DNA of 64,000 bases from positions 929,751,503 through 929,815,502 of the forward strand of contig CM048744.1 of assembly GCA_026315105.1 (NCBI GenBank), written 5' to 3'. Under the pieces are notes generated by a model that saw only the letters and a program-made list of their open reading frames with translations, had not been told where the DNA came from and did not search any database. Shown in pieces: positions 31,208 through 44,106 of this stretch. Position numbers and translations under genes: made by a program. Every line of letters starts with the position of its first letter. Positions within the stretch are counted from its first letter, which is position 1. Source of the stretch: Locusta migratoria. Lineage: Eukaryota; Arthropoda; Insecta; Orthoptera; Acrididae.

Positions 31208-33905
31208 AGGGCCTCGGGAATACACAAAATGGGTTTCAGTCTCAAAGGGGGCAGGTCAGACACAGGAAGAAAGCAGATCTAGAAACAATTGGTATAACAA
31301 CTGTAAATTTTCGTAGCTGTATTGGGAAAGTTCCAGAGCTCCAAGTGCTGATAGAAAGTACTGAGGCACATATCGTTATAGGTTCTGAAAGCTGGCTGAT
31401 GCCTGAGATAAGTTCGGCCGAAATTTTTTCAAAGGGCCAAATGGTCTTCAGAAAGGATACAATAAATAAAAAAGGGGGTGGTGTGTTTATTGCTGTTACT
31501 AACGGTCTATCCTGCAGCAAAATTGAAACAGATACTTCCTGTGAGTTGGTCTGGGTAGAGGTTATACCTGACAACCGGAATAAATTAATAATTGGATCTT
31601 TTTATCGGCACCCTGACTCAGACGATGCGGTTGCCGAAATGTTCAAAGAAAGCTTGAATCACATTTCAAATAGGTATCCGAAGCATACTGTTATAATCGG
31701 TGGCGACTTTAATTTACCCTCGATATGTTGGCATAATTACGTATTCAAAACCGGCGGCAAATATAAAACATCGTCCAAACTAGTTCTGAATGCTTTTTCT
31801 GAAAACTACTTCGAACAGTTAGTTCATGAACCCACTAGAATAGTAAGTGGTTGAGAAAATACCCTTGATCTCCTAGCAACAAATAATCCTGAGCTAGTAA
31901 AGAGCATCAAAACAGATACAGGGATTAGCGAACATCGAGTTGTAGTAGTGAGACTGAATGTCGAAATGCCCAAATGCACCAAAAATAAACGAAAAATATA
32001 TCTATTCAATAAAGCAGATAAAAATTCACTTCACACTTTCCTGAGTGATAGTCTCCAGTCTTTCAAAACTAAAAATGCGAGTGTAGATCAGTTGTGGCTT
32101 ACTTTCAAAGACATAATGTCAGTAGCAATCGAGAGATTTATACCAAATAAATTAATAAAAGAGGGGGCTGACCCCCCGTGGTACACAAAACAGGTCAGAT
32201 CACTTTTGCAGAAACAAAGAAAAACGCATGCAAAATTTAAAAAGATACAGAATCCACAAGACTGGCAATCTTTTACTGAAACTCGCAACCTAGTATGGAC
32301 ATCAATGCGAGAAGCCTATAGTAGTTACCACAATGAAATCCTGTCCCATAATTTGCAGAAAATCCAAAGAAATTCTGGTCATATGTGAAGTACACTAGCG
32401 GCAAAACACAAACAATACCTTCACTATGCGATAGCAATGGTAATACTACCAATGACAGTACTGCTAAGGCAGTATTACTAAACACAGCTTTCCGAAATTT
32501 GTTCACCAAAGAAGACGAAGTGAACACTCCAGTATTCAATCCAAGAACAGCTGCCTGCATGCGAAAATTAGAAGTAGATGTACCTGGAGTAGTAAAACAA
32601 CTTAAGTCACTAAATAAAAATAAATCTTCCGGGCCTGACTGTATACCAACTAGATTCCTCTCAGAGTATGCTGATGCAATAGCTCCGTACTTAGCTGTCA
32701 TTTACAACCGATCACTCAGCGAAAGATCTGTACCCAAAGACTGGAAAGTTGCCCAAGTTACTCCAATATTCAAGAAAGGCAATAGGAGTGATCCCCAAAA
32801 TTACAGGCGTATTTCATTGACGTTGATTTGCAGTAGGAATTTGGAACATATACTTTGTTCGAATATTATGAACTACCTCGAAGAGAATGACCTATTAACC
32901 AGTAGACAACACGGATTTAGAAAGTATCACTCTTGCGAAACACAGCTTGCTCTTTATTCACATGAAGTGTTAAGTGCCATCGACAAGGGATCTCAAATCG
33001 ATTCCATATTTCTGGATTTCAGGAAGGCTTTTGACACTGTACCCCACAAGCGGCTTTTTATGAAATTGCGTGCTTATGGAATATCTCCCCAATTGTGCGA
33101 ATGGATTCACGATTTCCTATCAGAAAGAACACAGTTCGTTGTAATTGACAGTAAGTCATCGAGTAAAACTGAAGTTATATCTGGCGTTCCACAGGGAAGC
33201 GTTATAGGTCCCCTACTCTTCCTCATGTTTATAAACGATTTAGGAGACAATCTGAATAGCTCCCTTAGATTGTTCGCAGATGATGCTGTCGTTTATCGGT
33301 TAGTGAAGTCAACAGAGGATCAAAGCGATTTAGACAAAATTTCTGCATGGTGCGAAAAGTGGCAATTGACACTAAATAAAGAAAAGTGTGAAGTAATACA
33401 CATGACCACTAAAAGAAATCCACTGAACTTCAATTACGCGATAAATCAGTCAAACCTTAAGGTGGTAGATTCTACCAAATACCTAGGAGTTAATATTATG
33501 AACAACTTTGACTAGAGAGAACACATAGAAAATATTGTGGGGAAGGCGAACCAAAGATTACGTTTCATCGGCAGAACGAGTACTGTTGTCCCTTGTGGGA
33601 CCCTCACCAGGTGGGACTGACGGAAGACATTGAGAAGGTTCAGAGAAGGTCAGCTCGTTTTGTTCTATCACGTTACGGGGAGGAAAGCGTCACGGAAATG
33701 TTGCACGAATTGGGGTCGAAATCATGAAAAGAAAGACGTTATTCATTGCGGGGTGATCTGTTTGCTAAGTTTCAATCACCGACTTTTAGTTCTGAATGTG
33801 AACATATTTTGCTAGCACCCACCTACTTAGGGAGACACGGAACGATTTAGGTGTTCTTTCTTCCCATGCGTTATTAGAGAATGGAACGGTAGAGAAAAGT
33901 TGTGA
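31208..33905 (+). pseudogene. CR1 ORF2: endonuclease and reverse transcriptase, broken
   Basis: Endonuclease pieces are TVNFRSCIGKVPELQ, VIGSESWL, GSFYRHPDSDD and IIGGDFNLPSICWHN. A TGA follows at 31852-31854, then GISEHRVVVVRLN. RT pieces (from 32385, after a frameshift near 32385) are NKSSGPDCIPTRFL, NYRRISLT, HGFRKYHSCETQLAL, LDFRKAFDTVPHKRL, GVPQGSVIGPLLFLMFINDL and LFADDAVVY. Stop TAG lies at 33513-33515. After RLRFIGR near 33575 about 30 codons are deleted relative to the related CR1 at 35.3-37.6 kb. The FADD catalytic motif itself is intact. Confidence 0.88.
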
Positions 33906-33976
33906 AAGTGGTTAATAAACCCTCTGCTAGGCACTTGAATGTGATTTGCAGAGTACCTATGTAGATGTAGATGTAG

Positions 33977-35302
33977 CCCTTACCCACTCTGCTCAGTGGG
34001 AAGTGGCTAATGACCTACATGGCAGTGACCACTTTCCCCTCCGGATTCATTTGCCTGACAGTGTGATATCCACCAGAACCCCACCACAATGGTTGCTTCA
34101 TCAGGTAGACTGGACCTTGTTCAGCCAACTAGCTGAATTTGATCAACGTGATAGCATCCAGGTATGGGTGGACCATATTATGAAAGTGATCCTTTGTGCT
34201 GCTGAAGCATCCATTCCCCAGTCCACAGGTCAATTATAATGGCACCCAGTCCCTTGGTGGACTGAAGAATGCTGCTCTGTCATGCAGGCGGGATGAGTGG
34301 CTCTGCGAAAATTCAAGTTGGTGAGGGCAAAATGTTGCAAAGTTATACAAGAGAGTAAGAAGTGATCATGGCAGCATTTCCTGAATTCCATCAACCACTG
34401 TACACCCAGCACTAAAGTATGGGAGACCATAAGAAGGATTTCTGGAAGAGGGGGATGGTGCCCAGTAACAGCTGTAATGATGAAAGGCATTCTCCACACC
34501 GATCCACGAGACGTAGTGCAGACTATGGCAGAGTACTTCGCCACTGTAACTTCCATTGCCCAGGAGGATCCTGGTTTCCAGCGCCACAGAATGGGTGCTG
34601 AGAAGGACAGTTTGGACTTCAGGTCCACCACTGCAGGAGACTATAATTGCACTTTCTCCATGTGGGAGCTAGATTCTGCATTGTCTGCAGCTCGTGATAC
34701 ATGCCCTGGACAAGATAGGATACATTACAGTATGATGTAGCGCCTTACAGAATGGAACAGAGAAATTCTCCTCTTACTTTTTTTTTTTATCTCGTTTGGG
34801 CTTCAGGTCATTATTCTGACTCATGGTGTGAAGCAGTTTTAGTTCCTATTTTAAAACCAGGGAAGGACTGTATGAGTCTAAGTAGTTATCGTAGCATAGC
34901 CCCCACCAACTGCGTGAGAAAGACATTAGAGTGGATGGTCAACCACCACCTTGTCTGGATGTTAAAATCCAGGCAACTCCTTAGTTGTTGTCAGTGTAGG
35001 TTCAGGAAATATCAATCCACCTTTGATAACCTGTCCTTCCTGGAAGTGGCTATACAACAGGTTTTCCTGCGCCGGCAGCACCTTTTGGGTATCTTTTTTG
35101 ACATCGAATGAGCCTACGATACTACTTGGAGGCATCTTATTCTCAGGCAACTCCATGAATTGGGTTTTCATGGAAGTCTTCCCCTTTTTATTATGTCCTT
35201 CCTTTTTCCACATTATCTTAGGTATCAAGTTGGAGGAGTCCTCTCAGATCGTTTTGAGCAAGAGAATGGTGTCCCTCAGAGTAGTGTTTTAAGTGTGACT
35301 TT
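33977..35302 (+). pseudogene. I-group LINE ORF2 middle: end of endonuclease and RT palm
   Basis: HGSDHFPLRIHLPDS is the SDH block of the endonuclease. Then come QDRIHYSMM, VLVPILKPGKDC, SLSSYRSIAPTNCVRKTLE, FLEVAIQQVFLRRQHL, GIFFDIE with a stop at 35109-35111, and GVPQSSVLSVT at the CR1 breakpoint. Stops at several points show decay. Confidence 0.78.
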
Positions 35303-37579
35303 CTACATCTACATCTACATACATACTCCGCAATTCACTATAAGGTGCGTGGCGGAGGGTACACTGTATCACTACTAGGTAGTAGGGTAGTAGTAGTAGT
35401 TTCCTATTCCACTCCCAAATTGAACGAGGAAAAAAAGAATGCCTATATGCCTCCATACGAGCCCTAATTTTTCTTATCTTGTCTTTGTGATCTTTACGCA
35501 AAATGTAAGTAGGCGGTAGCAAGATCGTACTACACTCAGCTTCAAATTCCGGCCCTCTAAATTTACTTAACAGAAATTCACAAAAAGAACGTTGTCTTTC
35601 TTCCAGCGATCCCCAATTGAGTTGCCCGAGCATTTCCGTGATACTCGTGCATTGGTCGAACCTACCGGTAACAAATCTATCTGCTTGCCTCTGAACCGCC
35701 TCTATGTCATCCTTTAAACTGATCTGCTGCGGGTCCCAAACACTTGAGCAATACTCAAGACATGGTCATACAAGCGTTTTATACATTGTCCCCTTTACAG
35801 GTGAAGTACATCTTTCCAAAATTCTCCCAATAAACCGAAGTCGGCCGTCCGGCTTACTCACAACTGTCCTTACATGCTCGTTCCATTTCATATCGCTCTG
35901 CAATGTTACGCCTAGATATTTGAACGACGCATCAAGAAGCTCACTACTAATGCTGTATTCGAACATTATGGGATTGCTTTTTCTACTCATGTGCATCACT
36001 TTACACTTTTCTACATTGAGAGCTAGCTGTCATTCTTCGCACCAACTAGAAATTTTGTGTAAGTCATCCTGTATGCTATTACAGTCAGTTACAGACAACA
36101 CCCTCCCATACACCACAGTATCATCAGCAAACAGCCGCATATTACAACTTACTCTGTCCATCAGATCATTTATATAGATAGAAAATAATAGCGGTCCTAT
36201 CACAGACCCCTGGTGCACGCCTGACGATACACTCTTCTCTGATGAACACTCGCCGTCGAGAACAACGTACTGCGTTCTATTACTTAGGAAGTCTTCCAGC
36301 CAGTCACAAATCTGTGAACCTATTCCATAAGCTTGTATCTTCATTATCAGTCTGCAGTGTGGCACTGTGTTGAACGCCTTTTTGAAGTCGAGAAAAACAC
36401 AATCCACCTGTTGCCCTTCATCCATGGCTCGCAAGATGTCATGTGAGAAAAGGGCAAGCTGAGTTTCACATGAACAATGTTTCCTAAACCCGTGCTGATT
36501 CATGGAAAGAAGCTTTTCCGTTTCAAGGAAATTTACTATATTCGAACTGAGAATATGCTCAAAAATTCTACATGAAACTGATGTCAACAATATTGGTCTG
36601 TAATTGTGTGGGTCAGTTCTCATTCCTTTCTTATAAACGGGAGTCACCTGCACTTTTTCCAATCACTAGGAATTTTGTGCTGAATTAAAGATTCATGATA
36701 AATGCAAGCTACGTAGGGGGCCAATGCCGCAGAATAGTCTTTGTAAAACCGAACTGGTATTCCATCCGGACCAGCAGACTTTTTTGTATTTAGCTCTCTC
36801 AGCTGCTTCTCTACACCGGAAATACCTATTGCAATGTCCCCCATTTTGGAATTAGTATGTTGATCAAATGATGGTACATTTGTGCAGTCCTCCTGCGTGA
36901 AAAATTTCTTAAAGGTTAAATTTAGAACTTTAGCTTTCCGTTTGCTTTCTTCTATTACTGCCCCGGAATGATCAACGAGTGACTGGACAGTGGGCTTTGA
37001 CCCACTTATCGATTTTACATAGGACCAGAATTTTTTTGGGTTCTTTTGCTAAGGTATGGCTGTGATAATTATTGTATGCTTTGCGCATCGATATTTTTAT
37101 AGACACACGAATCTCTACTAACTTTTGCCTGTCATCATTTGCGTGTTCTTTTTTTGAATCAAGAGTACAACAGTCTTTGCTTTCTCAGCAGCTTTCTAAC
37201 ATTATTATTATACCACGGTTGATCTTTTCCATCCTTAATCGTCTTTACTGGCACATATTTCTCTAACCCTTTATTAACAATGCACTTAAATTTAATCCAC
37301 AATTCCTCTACATCCATAGTCCCAGAAATAAACAATGCACATTCATTTTCTAAGTGCGATCATAACATTTGCTTATCGGCTCTTCCCAACATAAACACGC
37401 TCCTAGCCTTCTTGATTGGTTTATGAACTTTGGTCACCATCGGCGCTAAGAAGATATCATGAGCACTAATTCCTGTGTCTACACAGACATCGTTAATAAG
37501 GTTAGGCCTGTTTGTGGCTATAAGGTCTAGAATATTTCCATTGCACGTGAGTTGTCGGTTTAACTGCTCAAGACAGTTT
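35303..37579 (-). mobile_element. 5'-truncated CR1 LINE inserted antisense in the I-group LINE
   Basis: On the minus strand it starts inside the endonuclease (NCLEQLNRQLTCNGNILDL, then GISAHDIFLAP) and ends with the CR1 terminal array, seen on the plus strand as CTACATCTACATCTACAT at 35303-35320. The host reads GTGACTT before and TTGTTTGCC after, so the insertion is clean apart from a few ambiguous T bases. It is a different subfamily from the CR1 at 29.9 kb but shares the (GATGTA)n 3' end. Confidence 0.88.
35330..37579 (-). pseudogene. CR1 ORF2 remnant (endonuclease end, RT, C-terminus)
   Basis: Minus-strand pieces in order are LDLIATNRPNLIND and GISAHDIFL (37450-37530), SAGPDGIPVRFYKDY (about 36720-36790), PVYKKGMRTDPHNYRPI, HGFRKHCSCETQLALFSHD, LDFKKAFNTVPHCRL, GVHQGSVIGPLLFSIYINDL and LFADDTVVYGR (36030-36662). 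FKYLGVTLQSDMKWNEHV and the tail RSFCEFLLSKFRGPEFEAE follow. Catalytic Asp residues are intact, but stops separate the segments (for example near 36665 and 36030). Confidence 0.86.
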
Positions 37580-39575
37580 TTGTTTGCCATAGCGATTAAC
37601 AGTCTTACATCTGTTGTTAAAAGTCCTGTCCAGTGTTTGTTATGACGTCTCAATCTTTTGCTCTTCTTCTAGCCTTGCAACGACAGGTTATAAGTTGCAA
37701 CTCACTCTTCAACGATTGGATGATTGGGCAAAGAAGAATGGTTTTAAATTTTCAACTGAGAAGTCTGTGTGTGTTCTTTGTAACCATTACTGTTCTATTC
37801 TAACCTTCACTGAACTGAGGATGAGGGACAATGTTCTTCATTTTAAAGAAACAGTGAGGTTTCTGGGCCTGATTTTTGACTCGAAACTCACATGGTTGCC
37901 TCACCGCAAGGACCTGAAGAAATGGTGCATCAAAGCACTGAATATTTTTAAATTTCTCAGCCATAATTCGTGAGGTGCAGATAGAACCTGTCTGCTTCAA
38001 TTTTATCAGGCCTTCATGCAATCTCACCTTGATTATGGATGCACAGTGTATGGCTCTGCCAGACCCTCTTATTTGAAGATGGTAGATGTGGTGGACCAAG
38101 AAGGGATTCGGCTAGCTACTGGGGTGTTTAGGACTAGCCCCATTCCCAGCCACTGTGCTGAGGCTGCTGAACCACCTCTATCCATCAGGTGACAGTTGTT
38201 CATGGGGTGCCAGGGATACAAAACACTGTCGACGTCATACACACCAGCATACCATAGTATAGCGCAGCCTGCTATGGAAAGGCTGTATCAAACTCGGCAG
38301 CGGGCAACTCGACCTCTTGGGATTTGCTTGAAGGACTGTTTTTCATGAATGGACTTACCTGATTTTACTGTACTACAATGCGGTTGGAGCAGATTTCCTC
38401 CTTGGCTCCTTCAGAGGCCCAGAATTATTTTAGAATTGTCAAATTTTAAGAAAGGTTGCACTCTTGATTTTATATACTGATCTGAGTTCTTTAACATTTT
38501 AGAAAGGCATCATGACTTTACTGTTGTTTATGCCAATGGCTACAAGCATGGGTATTATCTTGGCTGTTTCATAGTGTTCCCTGCCATATTACTAGGATTC
38601 GCCTCCCCACAGCCTTTTCTGTTTTTACAACAGAGCTTCATGCCATCCTGAAAGCTCTTGACGATTTGCAGCATGTCTGAAGCAATCGTTTTCTTATCTG
38701 TTCCGATTCCTTCAGTCATTGCAATCATTGCAGAGCCAGTACCCACCAGAGAAGGTTCCTCAGCTCATACAGAACCAACTGCACTCCCTCCAGCGCCAGG
38801 GGAAACAGGTGTCATTCTGCTGGGTTCCTGGTCATGTGGGCATTAGGGGAAATGAAATTGATGATTGGGCTGCAAAGGCAGCCTGCAGTGACCATCATGT
38901 CATACAAATTGCCATACCCCTGCCAGATGTCCACTCTGTTGTTAGGCAGAGGTCCTTTCAGTTGTGGGGAGAAACATGGCTGTCCGTGACAGGTAATAAG
39001 CTGTGGTCAGTGAAACCCACTGTCCGGCCATGGTGAACCTCCTGTCAGCCACTGAGACTGCATGAAGTGACACTGATACAGCTCTGAATCAGTCACAGTC
39101 CATTGACACACAAATTTCTGCTTTGCCAAGAGGAACCTCCTTTTTGTGATGCCTGTGGAGTGCAACTTACAGTAGGCCACATTTTAGCTGGGTGTAGTTC
39201 TTATCATGCTGCAAGGGCAGCTGTTTATCTTAGTTGTGATATGCCCTCCATTTTCTCTGATGATGAAACGATCTTGGCCAAAATTTTAAAGTTTTGTGAC
39301 TCATCTGCACTATGGGCTAAGCTTCTAGGCTGGAGATTTTAGTTCGTTGCAGAGTGGCTGGCTCACCTTTTTTATTCAGTGTGATCCGCCAACAGCTACT
39401 ATCTGCTCTGAATCTTCTACTGCACTTCGATTTATTGGCACCCATGATAGAAAGGAACTTCTTGTGACGTCTTTTTGTCTCACATATCTTTTATGTTTTA
39501 CACTCGTCTTGCATTGATTTCGTCTGGATGCTAAAGACCTTGATGACGTGCGCCCTGATAGCATACCCACCACAA
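37580..39575 (+). pseudogene. I-group LINE ORF2 end: RT thumb, RNase H and C-terminus
   Basis: The frame restarts with LFAIAINSLTSVVKSPVQC, a one-base frameshift in the YVDD region (YDVSIFCSSSSLATT), then QLTLQRLDDWAKKNGFKFS and FLGLIFDSKLTWLPH. YGCTVYGSARPSYLK follows. RNase H pieces are VYANGYKHG (first Asp changed to Asn), ELHAILKALDDLQH-like sequence in another frame and CWVPGHVGIRGNEIDDWAAK. A Cys-rich tail CDACGVQLTVGHILAGC lies at about 39148-39195. RNase H places the element in the I group of LINEs. Confidence 0.82.
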
Positions 39576-41241
39576 CTTAAGGGGAAAGAGCATTTTGGTG
39601 ATGAAGCGTTGCCAGGTTTGAGTGGCATTTTTAATTCTGAAAGCCATGAAGCAATAATGACACAAACCGATTGGAGTTGTGATGGAAGATTTTTCAACTT
39701 CTTCCAGAACAATTGGTATTTGGTAAAACGCACATTTGCAGTCCACCATGAAAAAGTCTTTTGTGACTGGTGGGCTTGGCATTGAGTCAACAGTAGTCAC
39801 CACACATGTTCCAAGAACCAATACTTTTCTTAACTAAGTGAATGGAAGATGACCAATTGCTTGATGACGGTTCGATGATGCTGGAATCAACTAACAGAGA
39901 TCTGTTCCTCTACTGCCGCGAATTTCTCCACACAAAGATGCCATGGTTTGCTGGAGACGGATGTGTCATCTGTCAGTCATAGCTTGTGTACTGTTCGATT
40001 AGTGACAACTGAGATCTACTGTTGTGAAAGAGTAGCAGTGAAGGGAGCAGTAGAGAGTGAAGTGGATTCACACAGCCTGTCAGGGGACATGGCAAAGAGA
40101 GAGTTCTGGAGTACTGCTTTGACATCCAGTGCCAGGTGTGAAGTGACAACTAAGCTGCAGCAAGGGCAACACGCTCGTCAGTGTTCATTGCTGCCAACAA
40201 GAGGCGAAGTGACAGCGAGCTTGCTACAGCTGCCACTGGTGCCACTGGAGACACCACTTGTGTTTGTGTGTGCAACATGGCAGCCAGGCCGCAGTGATGG
40301 ACAGGTCGGCAGGCAGTGTAGTTGCCACAGCAGCTGCTGGCGTAGGTGGTGGAGCCACCTGCGGTCGACTGTAAGATGGCTGCTGGGCAGCAACAGACAG
40401 GCTGGGAGAGGATGTAGTGGCACCTGTGGACACAGATGTGAGTGGGAGTGCTTCCATCGCAGGCTCAGAAGATGGTGGTCGAGCGGCAGGTGTAAAAGCT
40501 GAACCTCACACACTTTGAAACACTGTGAGACATAATAACAGCATTAGAGTTTTTGGTGTTAGCTCGAGCAGGAGCATGTCTACTGTTGATCAAAATGTGG
40601 CGGGAAGATTGCCTGGAAGCTGGAGAAGTTAAAATTCCAGTTTTCAGGTTGACAGAATGTGTGCTGTGAGGTGTGTGAAGCAGATGTGAGAGGGCAGGAT
40701 GCACACACAGTCTTCACAGCACATTAGGTTGGCATGACAACTGAGTTGTTTACAGACATCGACATAGGAGCGGGAAAGGGAAACCAAATTGTCAAAATCA
40801 CTGTTAACCTTGTGCACGGGTACGATGTCACTGGTTACACCGAGAGTACAGGTACTACTAACATTGGATTTAGTGTCCTTCGAAGATAGACGAAAGGTGC
40901 TTCTTGGCAGATGACAGCTGCGTCTCTGCATTAGTGAGGTGATGGAAAATATCTTCTCTTTCACAACTGAAGCACAACACCTGTTCATGTTTGTTAAAAC
41001 ACTTGGAAAACAATGTCTCAAACTTGTCCATTGTTTTAATATATTTGTGAACAATGTTTGCACCTGTGACAGAGGAGCTGGAGCTTGATGAATCATATGA
41101 AAGTGACTGTTTGTGGGGTGATGGAACAGTGCATAACATCGGAAGAAAGTTTGTGATGTGCTAAAAAATCCATGTCCACTGTTGGTTCCGGAATGTCAGC
41201 CACTAAGAAGTTCCACTTCAGAACACACTCAGCTGACAGGT

Positions 41242-41313
<72 letters not shown>

Positions 41314-43130
41314 TGGATCTGCACACAGCAGTCGAGTGCTGTTGATGGCTCAAAGAACTGCATGATGAGCTCAAAGAGAACTGGTCACCATCAACATAGG
41401 TAGCAGAGACGTCAGCACTAATGTCAACCAAGAAGCGAGAGCCAGAAACACAGTTGTGTAAGTACAGGCAACCACCTGGGGACGGAATGCAGCACACGCA
41501 GCATAGGTAACTGTTGTCAGTAGGGCAGGAAACGGCACCTAAGTCATCCTGTGCTCTGTGTTTGGGTGAAGGCACGGTTGGCGGTACCTCTGCATGATGT
41601 CTCCAAAACAGGTGTGATAGTAACAATGCGGAACCTGTGTCTGCGAAAAGCGGATGAGCAGTGGCAGGCCATCGTCAGAGACTGCAGAGGAGCCTCGTCT
41701 GTTGCTCTTACCAGGTGGGCGAGGTTGATGAATGTCGGTGGCATAGTGACAAGGAATTGCAGGAAGGTCAACAAGTTCATTAGGCATTCGGGAATGGCCT
41801 CGGGCAAAGGCACAACTGTTGAGCTTGTGATTCCACATTGTTGCACGCCTCTGTAGGTATGCGTCATCCACTCTATCCACAATGCAAATGTGCTCACTTG
41901 GTGACTAAAGGATGTTGTGAGTGTGTGCTGTCTGAATCAGAAGAGGCAGCTTACTTGTCCAGACTGCCATAAGGGTGGAGTCTGGCACCATGTGTTAGCT
42001 GAACAGCAACCAGAAACATCTCTACAGCTGCAAAGGTTTTTTGTCGCCGAGATGTTCATCATGTAAGATGTAACAAATCATGTCATCAGGAGAATTGGTA
42101 ACCCACTCAAGAATGGTCCACTTGGGCGAGTAGTAGTGCTGAGAGGTAGGTAGCTATGTTACTATGTCACATGTTTGTGCAGATGCCTTGTCAGACATAG
42201 ATAACGAATGGCATAATCAAGAGAAAGTTATCAAAGATCTGCTCTGCTAAACTGGCCCACATTGTCAGTGCATTGAAGGAAAATGGTGGCAGTTTGGGCA
42301 GGTGACCTGGTGGAGGAGAAGGAGGTGATAATTGTGCCTGAGTCCCAGATTATATGACAGCGACATCTGCCTGTTGTTATTGTGGCAATGCGAGGCCATC
42401 ATGCAGTGCTGCAGAGGTCCCTGACGGAACTAAGAATGCGAATGGTTGCATGGCGACACTGAGTTATGGAGTGACATGGAAGGCTGACACAGCAGCGGCA
42501 CCAAAATGTTCCAGAGAAATGGATGGTTGAACACACGAGAATGCAAAAGAGACATGTGATGCACTAGTCATGCGAGCATATGAGGGCAGCATTAGCAGTC
42601 ATGACATGGCAGGTGCATCCTGAGATGCCGAGCATGACAGCACATCACGCACATTGTCATTTGACAAAAATCTGAACTCGAGGATGAGTCCATAATGTGT
42701 CCACTGACAGGTTCACCAGGTGCAGCAGGCCAGAGAAAGGCCTGTGGGAGCGAAGCACTATCCTACCGTTGACCAAGCACATGGGTTGTGGAGTGATAAA
42801 TTTGAGCATATGGCAGTGCAGTGGTTCGATGTAACAAAGCCCGATTTCATTGTGACACCTAGTCAACTGTTATGAGCTGGGGAGAATAAGTCCTGTGAAT
42901 ATTGCTGAGCTGAATGCAAAGGAATTGAAGCGAAGGCTTTCAACGAATCTTGTAGAACAGGTGAGTCCATGAACATTTGAGAAGCCAGAACGTAGCCTGG
43001 AGGAGATCACACAGGTGAAGTCATTGTGGCGAGAAACCATTAGCCCATATAACAAGAAAAACTGATACGAGTGACGCAAAACACACTTCTAACATACACG
43101 AATATGTAGAATGAAACAGCAGGGTCACCA
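39576..43130 (-). pseudogene. Gypsy-type LTR retrotransposon 5' part (gag, protease, RT)
   Basis: On the minus strand, 41540-41900 encodes a gag tail with CYYHTCFGDIMQRYRQPC, a zinc-finger-like motif of insect Gypsy elements. SGSRFLVDISADVS (41403-41450) is the aspartic protease active site, changed from DTGA. KWNFLVADIPEP and MDFLAHHKLSS follow about 200 bases on. RT appears at 39580-39830 as FMVDCKCAFYQIPIV, KSSITTPIG and FRIKNATQTWQRFI. The RT is cut where the I-group LINE 3' end begins at about 39575. Stops are frequent. The region 42000-43130 is probably the gag start or 5' region but carries no readable domain. Confidence 0.72.
41244..41312. repeat. (GA)n microsatellite inside the Gypsy protease region
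   Basis: About 34 GA units. On the minus strand it reads in frame as a (SL)n tract between the protease active site and KWNFLVADI, so the tract expanded inside former coding DNA. Confidence 0.95.
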
Positions 43131-43965
43131 CTATGGAGTATTCATGGTTTTAGCCCCAGATAAACTCCACATTAACTACACAACTATACTTTATTACAAC
43201 CGAGCAAAGTAGAGAGACAGACTGAATACAAAATCACAGTGGAGTCATGAAGCAGCTCCTTCAAAGAGCTTAGTAAAGATGCACAGTGGCTGATGTATGA
43301 TATCACCACCACATATGTAATGCTGATACATTTTCCATTAGATGCCTAAACATCATTGAAAATGGAATGATATGATAGTTATTACCTTACTAGCAGATAA
43401 TACAGTGCTGTGATGGAATGGAAGAATCTGTTTAGGTTGAACCTCTGTCAGTCCACGAGGCACCCTCAAGGGATCTGATCAATGGAGGATCAAAAATCCA
43501 CCTCATCAATTATGCCAAATTGTTTTCCAGTTTGTTATATTATTAGCACACATCAAACAGAATTGATAAGTTCCAACACAGTTCTCTGACACACATTCAA
43601 TGCTCATTGACACTGTAATGATACTTTTCATATGATGTTCTGATGTACTTAACCCAACATAACCCCTCACCTCATTCAACTAGCAGTATTCCATACAGTA
43701 GTGTTACAGACTAGTTCATAGTGACCTGCACTCCTATGTCTTCTTCCTGCTGAATGATATTCACAGGTGAAAACTATACAAAATGATATCATAGGCGAGA
43801 AAATACATAAGAAAGTACCGTCTGAATACAAATATAATTATTAGTTTCCACAGTCACCAACCAACTTTGAAGAGGTATAGAGATGCTAAGATGACATAAT
43901 TTTAATAATTCAAATGATATTCTAACATTGACAGATGAAATATTATACTGAGATTAATTGATTCA
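43131..43965. other. Intronic DNA, possible LTR remains, nothing firm
   Basis: The minus strand near 43130 reads ATAGTGGTGACCCTG, which could be the LTR/primer-binding junction of the Gypsy element. I could not define an LTR. The rest is AT-rich with no domain. Confidence 0.3.
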
Positions 43966-44106
43966 TTTAAATTCAGATTCTTTATTCGCCATTGACCACA
44001 TGTAGTGGAATGGGCAGTTATTAAGTTACAATTACAATTAATGTTGACATTATGTTTACAGTTGAATAATTAATATTACAAATTTATATAATTTTAAAAC
44101 AAGACA

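Larger units (their letters stand above)
29885..33976 (+). mobile_element. Near full-length CR1 LINE inserted in the I-group LINE
   Basis: It begins AGTTGCTCAGTAGACACC and ends with the terminal array ATGTAGATGTAGATGTAG (33959-33976). The host frame on the two sides abuts with at most one or two duplicated bases, which fits CR1 elements, known for lacking target duplications. Contents are a 5' UTR, ORF1 (30227-31207) with an SGNH-type domain, ORF2 (endonuclease and RT) and a short 3' UTR. Several stops, a frameshift and an internal deletion near 33585 make it inactive. Confidence 0.88.
28471..39575 (+). mobile_element. I-group LINE, split by two CR1 insertions
   Basis: Host segments are 28471-29884 (ORF1, start of endonuclease), 33977-35302 (end of endonuclease, RT palm) and 37580-39575 (rest of RT, RNase H, C-terminus, 3' end). 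The reading frame can be followed across both interruptions. SSP joins LTHSAQWEVANDLHGSDHF at the first, and GVPQSSVLSVT joins LFAIAINSLTSVVKSPVQC at the second. Total host sequence is about 4.7 kb, near full length for this group. The 3' end reads GATGACGTGCGCCC then ACCACAACTTA. Confidence 0.85.

Noticed and set aside
25000..43130. A single Gypsy element split by the I-group LINE
   Set aside because: The left remnant repeats the RT segment found at the right breakpoint, and about 800 bp of unassigned DNA lies between, so a simple split does not fit.
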